Shown here: piece by piece, positions 27,101 to 36,760 of the stretch
Numbering within the stretch: the stretch's first letter is position 1
How the letters are laid out: each line of letters starts with the position of its first letter
Assembly (NCBI GenBank): GCA_003290165.1
Contig: QNQO01000592.1
Location: 124,001 to 188,000, forward strand
Reading direction: 5' to 3'
DNA length: 64,000 nucleotides
DNA from: Berberis thunbergii
Lineage: Eukaryota > Streptophyta > Magnoliopsida > Ranunculales > Berberidaceae
Notes under the pieces: generated by a model
Told to the model about the DNA's origin: nothing
Seen by the model: the letters and a program-made list of their open reading frames with translations, nothing else
Database searches by the model: none
Program-made: the position numbers and the translations under genes

Positions 27101-30100
27101 AGGTTATTCGCCCGATCCCATTTGCAACAATTAATGGATTTTTCCTCCTGAACTGTCATTCACCATATCTGATTGAATCTGAGATCACTATCATTGATAC
27201 TCTTCAGCATAGCTTTATTAACCACTGTTCTAATGACTTCTTCTCTGATTTCCTCCTTGATAATTTGAGTGTTGGTCAAGTGCCCAGCACTTCTTTATTT
27301 CCTAACACATTTGACAATATACACCACTACTGTGTTAAGAACCTTGGCTGAAAGAGTGTTGCTTTCACATTGCTTAAGGTCGACATTCAAATATTCTACA
27401 ATCTTGTTCACTGGTCTGGATAATTCTGTTAATTCCACACTTGGTAAGCATGCTCCTCCAAATACTCTGAACATAAGAAGGACATTCAAAGTATAAACGA
27501 TGGATGTTTTCTGCAGTTCATGCAAAATACACACAGAGAAGTGTTTATGATCTTTCTCATCTAGACATCTTTGGTTTTCAAGCCTCCACTCATAGCTAGC
27601 CACATGCAAAACTGAGCTCTAGGCACAGTCATGCTCTTCCGCACTGTCTTGGACCAAGGAACTGGAAATTTTTTTTTGTTTTTTGAGGTGGGGTGGGGTG
27701 CTTTAGCTCTAAGCACATCCATACTCTTCCACACTATCTTGAACCAACCATCATCTTTGTCTAGTGTATTAGTTCTTTGGGACAGTAAAGAGGTAATGGT
27801 TTTGGGTCCAAAAAGTATAAAGTTGATGAGTTGTACCATTCAACCCACAAGGACAAGGTGGGTGACTTTCTCTGTTTGCATTTAATAATGTTAGTTGGCA
27901 TGGCATTTTGGTCAATCCATTTTCTGAGACTGGCAACCTTTCAACTGTTATGTTAAGTATTTGAAAGTGTGACAATGATCAGTGAAGCCATTTTAAAATC
28001 TGTTTTGGGTATTAAAGACCAAGAACTGAACTGCACAAGTTGGTTTTGATTTGCAGGTACTGAACTGATTACTAAAAATAATTGAACCGAGCTTGGTTCT
28101 GTCTGATTCACTCGGTTTCTGAACAACCCTATATATCTGGTAGATTTTGTTGAGTTTCGTGGTTCCACCTTGTGTTATAAAATTATTTTGAAAATGTCTG
28201 TTGCTCCATCTCCTTCATCATGATGAATGATGCCTCTATGGAGCAAAAGCTAGGGCTTTAGGCACGTCTGGATTATTATCAATCAGAAAATGCTTTGGGA
28301 ATAAGGAACTTTTTCTTCTTCCTTGAGACTTCAAATTCATGCTACAGTTGCTATGGTGAAAAATGATGACTTGGAAAAAAGATAACAAAAGCACGCCAAC
28401 ATATTCTCATTGTCCCCTTTTAACAAAGATGGCATCAATAGATGCTAGTATGTTGGTATGTCCAACTTAATGTGGAATGTTCATCTAGAGGAAACTGAAA
28501 CCCCAATTGGAAGCTCTTAGGAAAAGAAAAAAAAACTTTCGTAATCGGAGATATGCATTCCAATTGAAATCTAACAATGGTCTACTATCATGCGTCTTCT
28601 AACAAAAGCAAAGGTTGGAACTAACTAAATGCCTAAGATGGGCAATGGGGTCCCAGCTCAGCACTAGACTTTTGGCGGATGAAATCACAAGTCCAGAGTT
28701 TGAACCCTTCCGGCAGTATTTGGAGTGGGAGGGGTTAAGGGGTATAAAAAAAATGGGTTAAGGGGTATAAAAAAAATGCCTAAGATGCTTGTCGTTTTTC
28801 TTTCTTATTTTTCTTCTTCTTTATCTCTAGGTTTATGTTTAGATGATGATGATGATCTCTAGGTGTTTGTTTTAAGAAGCAATTTCAGATATCATGTTTT
28901 GTTATTATCAGTAAGTATTCAGTTTGTATGAGAAACACATCTAACAGGAATAATCTCAAAGTTTTATGTCTGTTTTTATAGCTACAACTGTCCCGTTGTA
29001 TGCGAATAAACACATCTAGCTAGAGTATAGGACAAATTTCCAACAATAAGTCTTCCTACTGGCTTTCTGCATCATTCTAACAATGAGTGATGTTACTTAA
29101 ATAGGGGTTCTCAACAGGTTTACCAGAGAGGCTGCAATTACCACTCTTGAGAACTCTGCCGGGGCTTGAGAACTGTTCAATGCTGAGGCCTGCTTATGCT
29201 GTAGAGTATGATTTCTTGCCTGCTTATCAGTGCTCAAGGTCTCTCATGACCAAAAAGGTCGAAGGACTGTTTTTCTCTGGTCAGATAAATGGAACAACAG
29301 GCTATGAAGAAGCTGCTGCTCAGGTTTTTAATCTTCATAAACTGTGCTATTCTTATGTTTTGTGGATAGCAGCGTTTTTCTGTTGATTGATTACTGCAGT
29401 GTTCTTAAAACACATATTCAGAGCAAGCTATCATTATTAGTTTAACTTTTCTTTCGCACAGGGTATACTTTCTGGAATTAATGCCGCAAGGCATTCAAAT
29501 GGAAGGGCTCTTATCATACTGGAAAGGGAAAGCAGTTATATCGGGACTTTAATTGATGATCTTGTTACTAAAGATCTTCGCGAGCCATACCGCATGTTAA
29601 CGAGGTATTGTTGATTAAAACTTTCCTTGATAAAGAATAAAATGACACTTATCACTGTTTCCTGAAACATATAGGAAGTGATTAAGTACAGAGATCTACA
29701 GTAGATAAAATGGTCAATTAGAATGAATAGGAACAATTCTCATTATGGAACTATTGTGCAATATTGAAAATAACTTCTTTTGTTCTTATTTCTTTACATT
29801 GAATAGAATGTGATTATAAACTTCGATTGGTATCATATGTTCTCAGCCGCTCAGAATACCGGCTACTTCTTCGTGCTGATAATGCTGATAGTCGTCTCAC
29901 ACCGTTAGGGCGGGAAATTGGTTTGATAGATGATAGACGGTGGAAACTGTACCAAGATAAGCAAGCTCGGATCTTGGAGGAGAAAGCACGTTTAAAGTCT
30001 GTGAGGATTTCAGGTTATTATCATTGTAGTTCTCTAAGCATCCTATTTGCCTAAAGTTAGACTATTGCATGTCTTGTCCCTATTTTGACGGAGCACCTAT

Positions 30101-31329
30101 AAGTCATGAACTTCGTTTGTGCTAACTTCTTTCTATATCCTACAGGTGGAGACTTGGCTGCTGATGTTACTCTGTTGTCTGGTCAACCAGTGAAGGATTA
30201 TGCAACACTGGAGGGCCTTCTAAAGAAACCACATGTAGAATATAAACTTTTTGATAAGCATGGTTTTGGGAATGAACTTCTTTGCAGGGAGGAGAAACAA
30301 TGTGTGGAAATCGATATAAAGTATGAAGGCTTCATTGCACGCCAGCTGTCCCAGCTCAAAGAGGTTTGTCAGTCCTTCCATTTTCCTGTTTATTTGGTTA
30401 TTTATATGGTCAGAAGGATTTGTGACCTCTATTGGTGTTTTCCTACATGTAGGTTGTTCATCAACAACATAAGCAACTTCCTGATGATTTGGATTACAAC
30501 GCAATGACAACATTGTCTATGGAGGCGCGTGAAAATCTTTCCAAGGTACATAGAATCCAGTTACTGCATAAAATGTTTCGGACTTGATGTCATCAATAAC
30601 TGTCCTCCCAACTTTTGGGTGTCAACAGAATAGAAGTTCAGCCCACTTTATTTGTGATGCTCACAAGAAATAAAAATGATGTCAGTGTTTCTTTGCATGA
30701 ATATAAAAAATAAAAAAATGGTCCTAAATTGATTGACTGGCACTCTAATAGTCTGTTTGCTTAGAGAATCATATTTCAGGAAAGGATCTTTCTTTTAATT
30801 GCATGTATGCATATTATAAATTTATAAGGAAAATCATTGTTACATTAAAAGTGTGATTGATCGTTGAGAGTGTAAACTTACTTTACTAAACATGGACAAT
30901 TCCTCAATTCAGAAAAATATATACTAGACAATAAATAATGAATGAAATCTCTTCAAGTAACCTGAATTTCTTCGCAACAGGTGCTAGCACAGCTGGCAAG
31001 GTCAACTGTACACTTTATTCTTTTGAGTATTTTACTTGTAGATCAATATTGCTACACTAATTTGCAAAAGGAAATCCTTATCTAATTTCTGACCAGCATA
31101 TATGGTTTTTCACCAATGCAAGGTTCGTCCGCAAACCATAGGCCAAGCAAGCAGAGTGGGCGGTGTCAACCCAGCTGACATTACAGCTCTCCTCATTATA
31201 CTCGAAGGCAACCGAAGGAGGGCACGTGAAAAAGAGAGGAAAGAGAGGCACGAGATACTGACCACTGTGGTTGCTGACATGAACCAAAGTACCTCTGGTC
31301 TTTCCTTGTCACAGTCAACCAACTCCTAA
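11926..31329 (+). CDS. GIDA: Organellar tRNA uridine-34 carboxymethylaminomethyl-modifying enzyme (MnmG/GidA/MTO1)
   Basis: With its partner MnmE, this FAD enzyme family installs the cmnm5 group on wobble U34 of tRNAs. Exons: 11926-12130, 13726-13877, 14861-14952, 19740-19853, 22205-22535, 22836-23015, 23684-23764, 29105-29323, 29462-29604, 29847-30013, 30146-30363 with 30453-30545, and 31123-31329 (13 segments counting both halves of the last pair). The joined frame is 2202 bases, 733 residues, without a stop. Residues 1-60 are rich in R, S and F and look like a mitochondrial or plastid transit peptide. The FAD fold motif [12 protein letters not shown] is at 85-96, family signature [11 protein letters not shown] at 348-358, and [16 protein letters not shown] at 443-458. 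The C-terminal helical domain ends with [15 protein letters not shown] near 671. Length is close to plant homologues. Intron 4 uses a GC donor. Exon 8 starts at 29105 because only that gives the conserved GFSTG. Confidence 0.95.
12643..12920. mobile_element. Tourist-like MITE in MnmG intron 1
   Basis: A 278-bp element begins GGGTGTGTTTGATT and ends AATCAAACACACCC, perfect terminal inverted repeats, and is bordered by TAA on both sides (12640-12642, 12921-12923). The TAA target site and the GGGTGTGTTTG terminus are the marks of PIF/Harbinger-type Tourist MITEs. It has no coding capacity. The arms continue as imperfect inverted repeats around CATGGAAAA. Confidence 0.85.
17531..18858. mobile_element. 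Non-autonomous hAT-type DNA transposon in MnmG intron 3
   Basis: The ends are TAGGGATGGCAAC at 17539 and, inverted, CTAGGGATGGTAGTGGG at 18850. Both ends continue into related GGRTGGATTT and GGGGCGGATTTT sequence. Flanking 8-bp direct repeats are GTTGCATA (17531-17538) and GTTGTATA (18851-18858), one mismatch. An 8-bp duplication with this kind of short terminal repeat is characteristic of hAT elements. The 1.3-kb interior has no transposase. A GC-rich segment around 18320-18700 with repeated CGGCCAAAA and CCGCATAA motifs may be a nested insertion. Confidence 0.7.
19482..19673. mobile_element. Small terminal-inverted-repeat element (MITE-like) just before exon 4
   Basis: The left end reads GGTTATTTCCTTTTG and the right end, inverted, GGTTATTTTCCTTTTGG, with weaker pairing of CCCCCACTAG against CCCTCATTAA further in. 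The element is 192 bp with no coding capacity. Its right edge lies 66 bases upstream of the exon 4 acceptor. The direct repeats at its borders are only T runs, so the superfamily is not determined. Confidence 0.6.
19854..22204 (+). other. MnmG intron 4, GC-AG type
   Basis: Exon 4 must end ...GTGGAAAG and exon 5 begin CACTCC to give the conserved VEST run; the intron then starts GCAGAG and ends TTTTCAG. The nearby GT at 19859 shifts the frame. The intron contains a LINE 3' fragment at 21240-21775. 19854-21240 has no recognisable gene. Confidence 0.75.
21240..21775 (+). mobile_element. LINE (L1-type) 3' fragment in intron 4
   Basis: Translation shows the zf-RVT zinc-binding tail of plant L1 elements: [20 protein letters not shown] followed by FRISKPIGG and then [14 protein letters not shown] in a shifted frame. 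The 3' end runs through TTCAATGAAATTGACTTTTGG into an A-rich tail at about 21755-21775. Stops and frame changes mark it as dead. Confidence 0.7.
24287..24405 (+). mobile_element. tRNA-derived SINE
   Basis: It has an A-box-like TAGCTCAACTGGTAGA at 24299 and a B-box GGTTCGAACC at 24343, spaced as in a tRNA promoter, followed by GGGATCCAATAAAAACC like the SINE at 6533. There is no clear target-site duplication. Confidence 0.65.
24410..25150. repeat. Interspersed repeat with GAGGCGG-rich ends
   Basis: It begins GAGTTGAGGCGAGGCGG and ends with CTTCGGCGCTCCGAGGTGG, with an AT-rich centre. Its right part (GTGGGTTGCAACC, CATTGCCTCACTTTGAGGCGG) recurs inverted at 50160-50440, so it is a dispersed family. 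No coding sequence. Confidence 0.55.
26640..27850 (-). mobile_element. LINE (L1-type) 3' part, antisense in intron 7
   Basis: Minus-strand translation gives zf-RVT ([29 protein letters not shown]) at about 27840-27450. An RNase H domain follows at 27000-26690: [17 protein letters not shown] carries the conserved SDS, and [17 protein letters not shown] is its usual C-terminal motif. Several frame changes and a stop are present. Some plant nuclear genes also carry this RNase H fold, but the preceding zf-RVT supports a LINE. Confidence 0.75.
28627..28787 (+). mobile_element. tRNA-derived SINE with perfect 14-bp target-site duplication
   Basis: AAATGCCTAAGATG flanks the element exactly (28627-28640 and 28774-28787). 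Inside are CCAGCTCAGCACTAGA (A-box position) and AGTTTGAACCC (B-box). The 3' end contains the 23-base unit GGTTAAGGGGTATAAAAAAA twice in tandem. Confidence 0.85.
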
Positions 31330-33509
31330 TTTCTCTGTGCCTCGTTCGTAGCTTTGTGATGAATGCAAGGCTGATGACGACTGAAGCTGGACTCCTGGAC
31401 TGGATTCCTGGAAAAAGTAGAAATGATGAAAAAACTTTGTTTGATAATTGAGATCAGCTTTTCTGAAAACTTGCAAGGATGATCTATGATCTATCAGTGT
31501 CACATGGGATCAACTACACTGCCGCAGTAAACTTGGTATGATCTGAGCAACTATTTACTGAAATCATTTGACAGATGAATATCAAATCTGTCTACATGAA
31601 TGAAATCTGTATTTAGCATTGTAATTGTCTATGAACATTATGGCACTTGCCAGTATGGATCCTCGAGCAAAATTGCTAAAATTCATCAATGCAAATGCCA
31701 TAATTATGTATATGCTATCCATTCACAATATAGTTACGTAGTTTCTACTTTCTGGCATGATGTTTCTGTAGGATTTTTTTTATTAAGTGTGTTGATGTTC
31801 AAATATTGAGAGGGGTTAATTAGAACCAACCAGCCTGCTTCAACTTCTACGAAACAAAAAATTGAAAATCTAGTCAACAGTTAGAAGTACTTTGTATCTT
31901 CCTTCATAGATTCTTTGTTCATGCTTATTCAATTGTAAGTTTTAATTCAAGGGATTTGCAGATATATACCTCCCCTATTAATCCATCACGGATCCGAGGT
32001 GGGTATGGATTTTTCCGTATGCGCTTCGTGGATATCCATTTATATGTTATTATTACTAATATACCCTAACCCTAATTTCTCCAACATTCGAATTCTCCAC
32101 TGACCATGACTGGACTCCCTCGCCTCCAGGCTCTCCACTGCACCAGCTCCACGACAACACCACCAGCCACCGCCGCCAGCCGACACCATCCACCACCAAG
32201 AGACCCAAGTGCTCTCATAGACAGAAGAGTATATTGATTTTGTTAAGTTGGTTCTCAAAATTTGCATCTACAACTAATAATCATCTTCTTTTTTTTTTAT
32301 GTTATTTATTGTTGTTGTTTCCCTCTTCTTCCTTTTCCATGACTCCACCACTGCACCGCCTACACCAAATCCTCCTCAATAACCTGAATCACCCTCAAAA
32401 CCACCATTTCGTCATTTAAACTAACTCCTAAAGCATAAGCATATAGAGAAAGCGAAGTTAGGGTTTTAGGCTTAATTGGAAATATTAAAATGAACAAGAA
32501 TAAGCAACATTGAGTTCAAATCGGAAACATCATCTGTGAATTCACCTCATGCAGAAAATCGTGTTGTTGCCAGAGTCCATAACCCTACTCACCATCACCA
32601 TCAACATCACCATGGATCTTTGCCTTGTTCATCTTCTGGATCTGCAGGTGCAGCTGAGTACTACTGTTTTTTGTTGTTGTTTTGGAGTTCCATGTTGTTG
32701 TGAGCCAGAGGCTGAGGAAATGACTAAGGCTTCGATTGGTGGCCGAAAGGAAGAAGAAGAAGCAGAGGAAGGAGAGATGACTCGTGGATAAAGCTACCTA
32801 AAGATGAATCCAGAGATCTTGCCTGTTACAAAGGAAAGTTTTATGCACAACAGATTTATGGAAAGGTTCATGTTGTTGAAGGACTTGACGATGTTGGACG
32901 TCCAAAAAAGCTGTTGTTTTATATTATCGATTTGGGTTTTTCGGTTTATATATATATATATATCCTAGTTCTGTGAGTCTCATTTTGTTACTCAATTGAC
33001 TCAACTAGTTTTATAGCCTTCCAATGGAAACGAGCTAGGCTAGGGAACCATATTTTGTGACCATGTTTTGCAATCAGGATGATGTGACATGTTAGAGTAG
33101 TTTTTTACAACATCGAAATATACATAAAATCTTTGGAGATTTCATCATTCTTTTGGAGATCATGCCATGTCATCCTGCCTTACAAAACATGGTTTCCCAG
33201 CATTTTTGAATGGAAACACATGATAACCACCAAAACAATGCTTCAACCATATTTGTAAGTTGGTTTTCATGCAGACCATATTTTACGTAAACTCTCCTTT
33301 GAAAATGTCCACCTTCTGAAAATTCTCTCTGCTGCACCACCCCCCCTCCAACAACAGAAACCAGACCCCAACCAAAAGCAATTCCACCACCATTCCTTTC
33401 GACTCATCGATCAATCTTGCATGGATCCTTCTCTAACACATTCAATCCAAATGAAGAAGAAGAAACACATCAATAATATCAACCCTTAACAGATCTTCTT
33501 TCATAACCA
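31330..33509. other. Intergenic region, MnmG 3' end to the membrane-protein gene
   Basis: The first few hundred bases are presumably the MnmG 3' UTR. 31970-32040 repeats the GGATATCCATTTA wording of hAT-element ends. 32090-32200 is a CCACC/GCCGCC-rich stretch. A DUF295-like remnant lies at 32785-32940. A TA microsatellite is at 32948-32964. The rest shows nothing supportable. Confidence 0.5.
32785..32940 (+). pseudogene. Remnant resembling an F-box/DUF295 protein
   Basis: One frame reads WIKLPKDESRDLACYKGKFY, then AQQIYGKVHVVEG, the pattern of plant DUF295 (F-box-associated) proteins: a tryptophan-lysine-leucine start, a short gap, YKGKFYA, then G-V-VV. No start, F-box or continuation is visible and the flanks are non-coding, so it is a fragment. 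Identification rests on the remembered family pattern. Confidence 0.4.
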
Positions 33510-34046
33510 ATGCCCATACAAGATCCAACAACAGGTAGAGTTTGCGTATGGCTCATTTCTTGTCTCTTCTTTATTTCCATAGTCACCGGAGGCACTTTTC
33601 TTGTTCTTTTCATATCGTTACCCCAGACAGCAGATTGGTATCCTATTGCAGGAGTTGTTCTTGTAGGTGTACCATGGTTATTTTGGATCCTTACCATTTT
33701 GTATAGATGTATTTCAAGGTCTTGTGGTTTCCGTCTTGGTGTTGGTTTCAATGGAGGCAGAGGCCGTGCTATGGATGGTGGTAGTGCAAGCATTGGGACT
33801 ATGCCATTGACCTCAGGTGTTAACTCATCTGGAGGTGCACCAGATGATTCTCAGGTGGAGACTCCTACGAGTACTGCTAGGCGGGTTCGTTTTGGGGAAC
33901 CAATTGTACATGGTCTTAGTGAATCAAGTGTACTTGAAGAGGATATAAGGACGACTTCTAGTTCTTCAAATAATGATTATGATGACATTTCTTCTGTTGA
34001 TTCGCGGTTGAGTGAACTTTCATTACCAAATCCTTCTCACACCTGA
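33510..34046 (+). CDS. Small two-helix membrane protein of unknown function
   Basis: An intronless frame of 178 residues. Two hydrophobic segments are visible, at about 11-37 (VWLISCLFFISIVTGG) and 42-66 (YPIAGVVLVGVPWLFWIL), separated by a short loop, which predicts a hairpin with both ends on the same side. The C-terminal half (about 80-178) is polar, rich in G, S, T, D and E, and carries ARRVRFGEPIVHG near 121. A similar RRV-FG motif occurs in small plant membrane proteins as far as I recall. Codon use and the absence of transposon features suggest a real gene. The start chosen is the first in-frame ATG. No function is assigned. Confidence 0.75.
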   Translation: MPIQDPTTGRVCVWLISCLFFISIVTGGTFLVLFISLPQTADWYPIAGVVLVGVPWLFWILTILYRCISRSCGFRLGVGFNGGRGRAMDGGSASIGTMPLTSGVNSSGGAPDDSQVETPTSTARRVRFGEPIVHGLSESSVLEEDIRTTSSSSNNDYDDISSVDSRLSELSLPNPSHT

Positions 34047-34933
34047 TTCAATTGTCATCCCCTATCCCATTTTCCTTATCCAGATCAGAGTTCTTACAAA
34101 GAATACAATAGGATAGACATACCTTTGCAGTATTATAGTTTTCCTTCTCTCTTCGATACAGTTTTTGAAGATCTAGATCACAGTCCTAAGGTTCTGCAAA
34201 TTTTGTATAACTCAGCAAATCTCCGAATAGCCATCTCCATGAATCCATTGATGATCAATTCAGCTAATGGCCACACCCCATGGTCCTCTCAGATATGATT
34301 ATGTTGTTTTGGTTGAACAAGATAGTTACTGTGTTCTAGCTATGCAGACCAATTCATGATTCACTCAAGATCTGAAATGTGAAACAAAAGACATACAAAC
34401 CATCATCTTGAGTTACTATGATGATCAACATGAAGAGGAAGAAGAGTGCAGAATGGAGATCTTAGTCGTTTGGTTCCTCTACATAGAGTAGAGACGCTTT
34501 TCTCGCAATTGTATCTGCTGCGAGCCGTGTTCTGTTTTATTATCTTAGTTTTCGTTTTCTTAGGCTCATTGTTGTTGTATCAATGAGAACATTAAACTAG
34601 TTATCTTTGCCTCCAATACAGAGTTTATGGATTTCTTATTTCTTCATATACAAATCATTGTTTTCTTCTGTAGCTTTTTTTTAGAACACCAAAATGTTTT
34701 ATCATGTTGTCGAAAGAAAGTTACCAATAATAGTTGAGTCTTATAAAATTAGTACTGGTGTTACAGAAAACATCACCCTGACACCCTTGAATCAACTGAT
34801 TCATTCAAAGAAAGTGATGACCAAATAAAAAATGAAATTTACATGGTTCAGAGGATTTCCTGAACTCCATCCCATAGACCTCCGAGCTCGTTGATCTGAC
34901 ACCTGGATTCTTTGAATGATAATCATCGTGTAC

Positions 34934-35045
34934 TTTTTTTTTTTTAATTCCCTTAACCCCTCCCACCAAATGCCACCAGCATGGTTCAAACCATGGACAT
35001 GTGATTCCATCCATCACAAGGCCTACCCTGCGTACCGCATTAAGG
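34934..35045 (-). mobile_element. tRNA-derived SINE, minus strand
   Basis: On the minus strand a tRNA-like B-box (GGTTTGAACCATGC, near 34990) is followed by GGTGGGAGGGGTTAAGGG, the same 3' wording as the SINE at 28627-28787, then an A tract (T13 on the plus strand at 34933-34945). Confidence 0.65.
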
Positions 35046-35377
35046 CTCAATTCTTTACCTGTGGTTAACTTCTAAAATAAAATGACAATCTTATCTTTAT
35101 GATCCCGGAATAATATATGAATCTCGAGTCAAAAGTCATTACAAATCAATTTAAAAGTTTATCCCACATCTCTATGTACATCAATGGTGATATATATATT
35201 CTTCTCCAAACCATTTATGTAAATTCAAGTTATGTTGTGGACTCGTAACCACACTTCTTCCGTGCCATCTTCTTCTTAATCCCTTGTTTCCTTCAACTCT
35301 TAAAATATCCATTTCAATTCTTTATTGTTGCTTTTCTTCTTTAATTTTTCTTAATAATTAAATAAGTTTATGTAAAC

Positions 35378-35595
35378 ATCATCTTCAAACCCATTTATAA
35401 TAGATTTTTGCCAATGGTGTTACGGTTAAGTGGTTAGGGCTGTGTGGGTTTATTCCCCACGTCCTAGGTTCGAGACCCGCCGATAGCATGGTTACTTTCT
35501 TATGGTATTGACCTGTAAGTCGCACCTTGTTGATAGGTTATGGAATTCTATAAAAACCCAGTTCACTTTCCAAAAAAAAAATCATCTTCAAACCC
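35378..35595 (+). mobile_element. tRNA-derived SINE with 15-bp target-site duplication
   Basis: ATCATCTTCAAACCC occurs at 35378-35392 and again at 35581-35595, right after an A tract. The body has GCCAATGGTGTTACGG at its start, as in the SINE at 6549, a TAAGTGGTTAGGG A-box-like run, and a B-box CTAGGTTCGAGACC. Seventeen extra bases separate the left repeat from the family's usual start. Confidence 0.75.
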
Positions 35596-35902
35596 CTTTT
35601 GTGGGAGTTTCATCAAATTTCTGAATTTATTTTGCAAATTATGTATATCAAAGGAATTAATTGACGTTTCATGAACTTGAATCTCGTTTTCAATAACATT
35701 GGATCAACGACTACAAAATTTGAATCGTTTTGGAATTTATGTTTCCAATTGATTGTTATTATCGACATAAGAGGCAACTCAAACTCTACAATCAATTGTA
35801 TTTTACAATTTTATGCTGATAACAATCCTTAACCATTCACTTAAAAGAGAGGAGAGATGAAGGAAGATGACAACCCAAACATGGAGCAGTACTAGGGTGC
35901 CC

Positions 35903-36034
35903 GGCCTCCATGCCCGGTTTGGTGCCCGGCCCTACCAAGCACCATTGATGTGTCTCGAGATAGGCATTAATTCCTATCTCGAGAAACATCAATGGTGTCT
36001 GATAGGGCCGGGCACCAAACCAGGCATCGAGGCC
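35903..36034. other. Long near-perfect hairpin, 62-bp arms with an 8-base loop
   Basis: Arm 35903-35964 pairs with arm 35973-36034. By eye about 56 of 62 positions match, around the loop CATTAATT. The arms contain GGTTTGGTGCCCGGCCCTA and CTCGAGATAGG. Pairing stops sharply outside GGCC at both ends. No terminal TA/TAA duplication was found. It could be a foldback transposon or a young microRNA-type or siRNA-type precursor. Confidence 0.85.
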
Positions 36035-36760
36035 AGTGCAATTTAGAATTCCCCCCCAAACATTGAAATACATAGGGATTTGTATGGCTTTATGCCTCGA
36101 GATTTGATTTCTAATTTCAGAGATTAAAATGGTTAAGATTGTCATTTTATTTTATCGATTAACCACAGTTCAAAAATCGAGTCTTATTAGTCATAGAAAT
36201 GAAAAAATAGCACTTATTGGCCATTTTTTAAACTATAGTACCTAAATAGTCTTCTTTGTAAAAAAAAAATAGTAGGCCTTCAGAGTCATTGTCCAAATGA
36301 ATTATAAATAGAGAAACATACCCCATATTAATTAACACTGGAGATTTATGAGTAGCCGAATTCCATCTAGTTCCAAGTCATGAACTGAAGGATTCAGGAC
36401 ACGAAATCACCAGTTCTAGACTTGAAACTTTCAAGAACTTTATGCTATTATTCTGAAAAGAATCTGGAGGGAAACTCCTTCGTTCTGACTGTATACAGAT
36501 GACACATTGAACGCGAACTAAACAACCATGACTCCACCCGACAGTTTGAAAAACACAAGTTTTTTTTTTTTAAATAGAAGAGGATGTTATTGTTTTATCC
36601 TGTACTATTTTGCACCTTGACTAAAATGAACGACTCACATTATTTTGATCAGCTTACGAAGAATATAGTTCCCAGTAAAATGAAGAATGGTCCCTTCCTC
36701 AGCATTGAACCAGATGTACATGACTAGACAGTATCCCTGCTTATTTGGGTAATTTAGTCT

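Larger units (their letters stand above)
23765..29104 (+). other. MnmG intron 7, 5.3 kb of transposon-derived sequence
   Basis: This longest intron holds a SINE (24287-24405), a GAGGCGG-rich repeat (24410-25150), an antisense LINE (26640-27850) and a second SINE (28627-28787). A minus-strand open stretch at about 25990-26160 ([18 protein letters not shown]) looks coding-derived but was not recognised. 25240-25620 repeats CCATGACCAACC several times and may be another non-autonomous element. 27990-28160 has ACCGAG/CTCGGT inverted pieces. Confidence 0.5.
34047..36760. other. Intergenic region between the membrane-protein gene and USP
   Basis: The two genes converge here. It holds the presumed 3' UTR (to about 34620), a minus-strand SINE (34934-35045), a plus-strand SINE (35378-35595) and the long hairpin at 35903-36034. 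36035-36760 shows no gene; its last 100 bases are presumably the USP 3' UTR. Confidence 0.5.

Noticed and set aside
30981..31000. Possible 20-base extra MnmG exon (acceptor GCAACAG, donor AAG/GTCAAC)
   Set aside because: Including it breaks the frame, and the conserved junction [13 protein letters not shown] is formed directly without it.
32040..32267. Tryptophan- and glycine-rich minus-strand frame
   Set aside because: Product of the CCACC-repeat stretch, not a protein-like sequence.
35412..35480. tRNA gene (tRNA-like boxes)
   Set aside because: The boxes belong to a SINE with target-site duplication and A tail; no cloverleaf could be completed.
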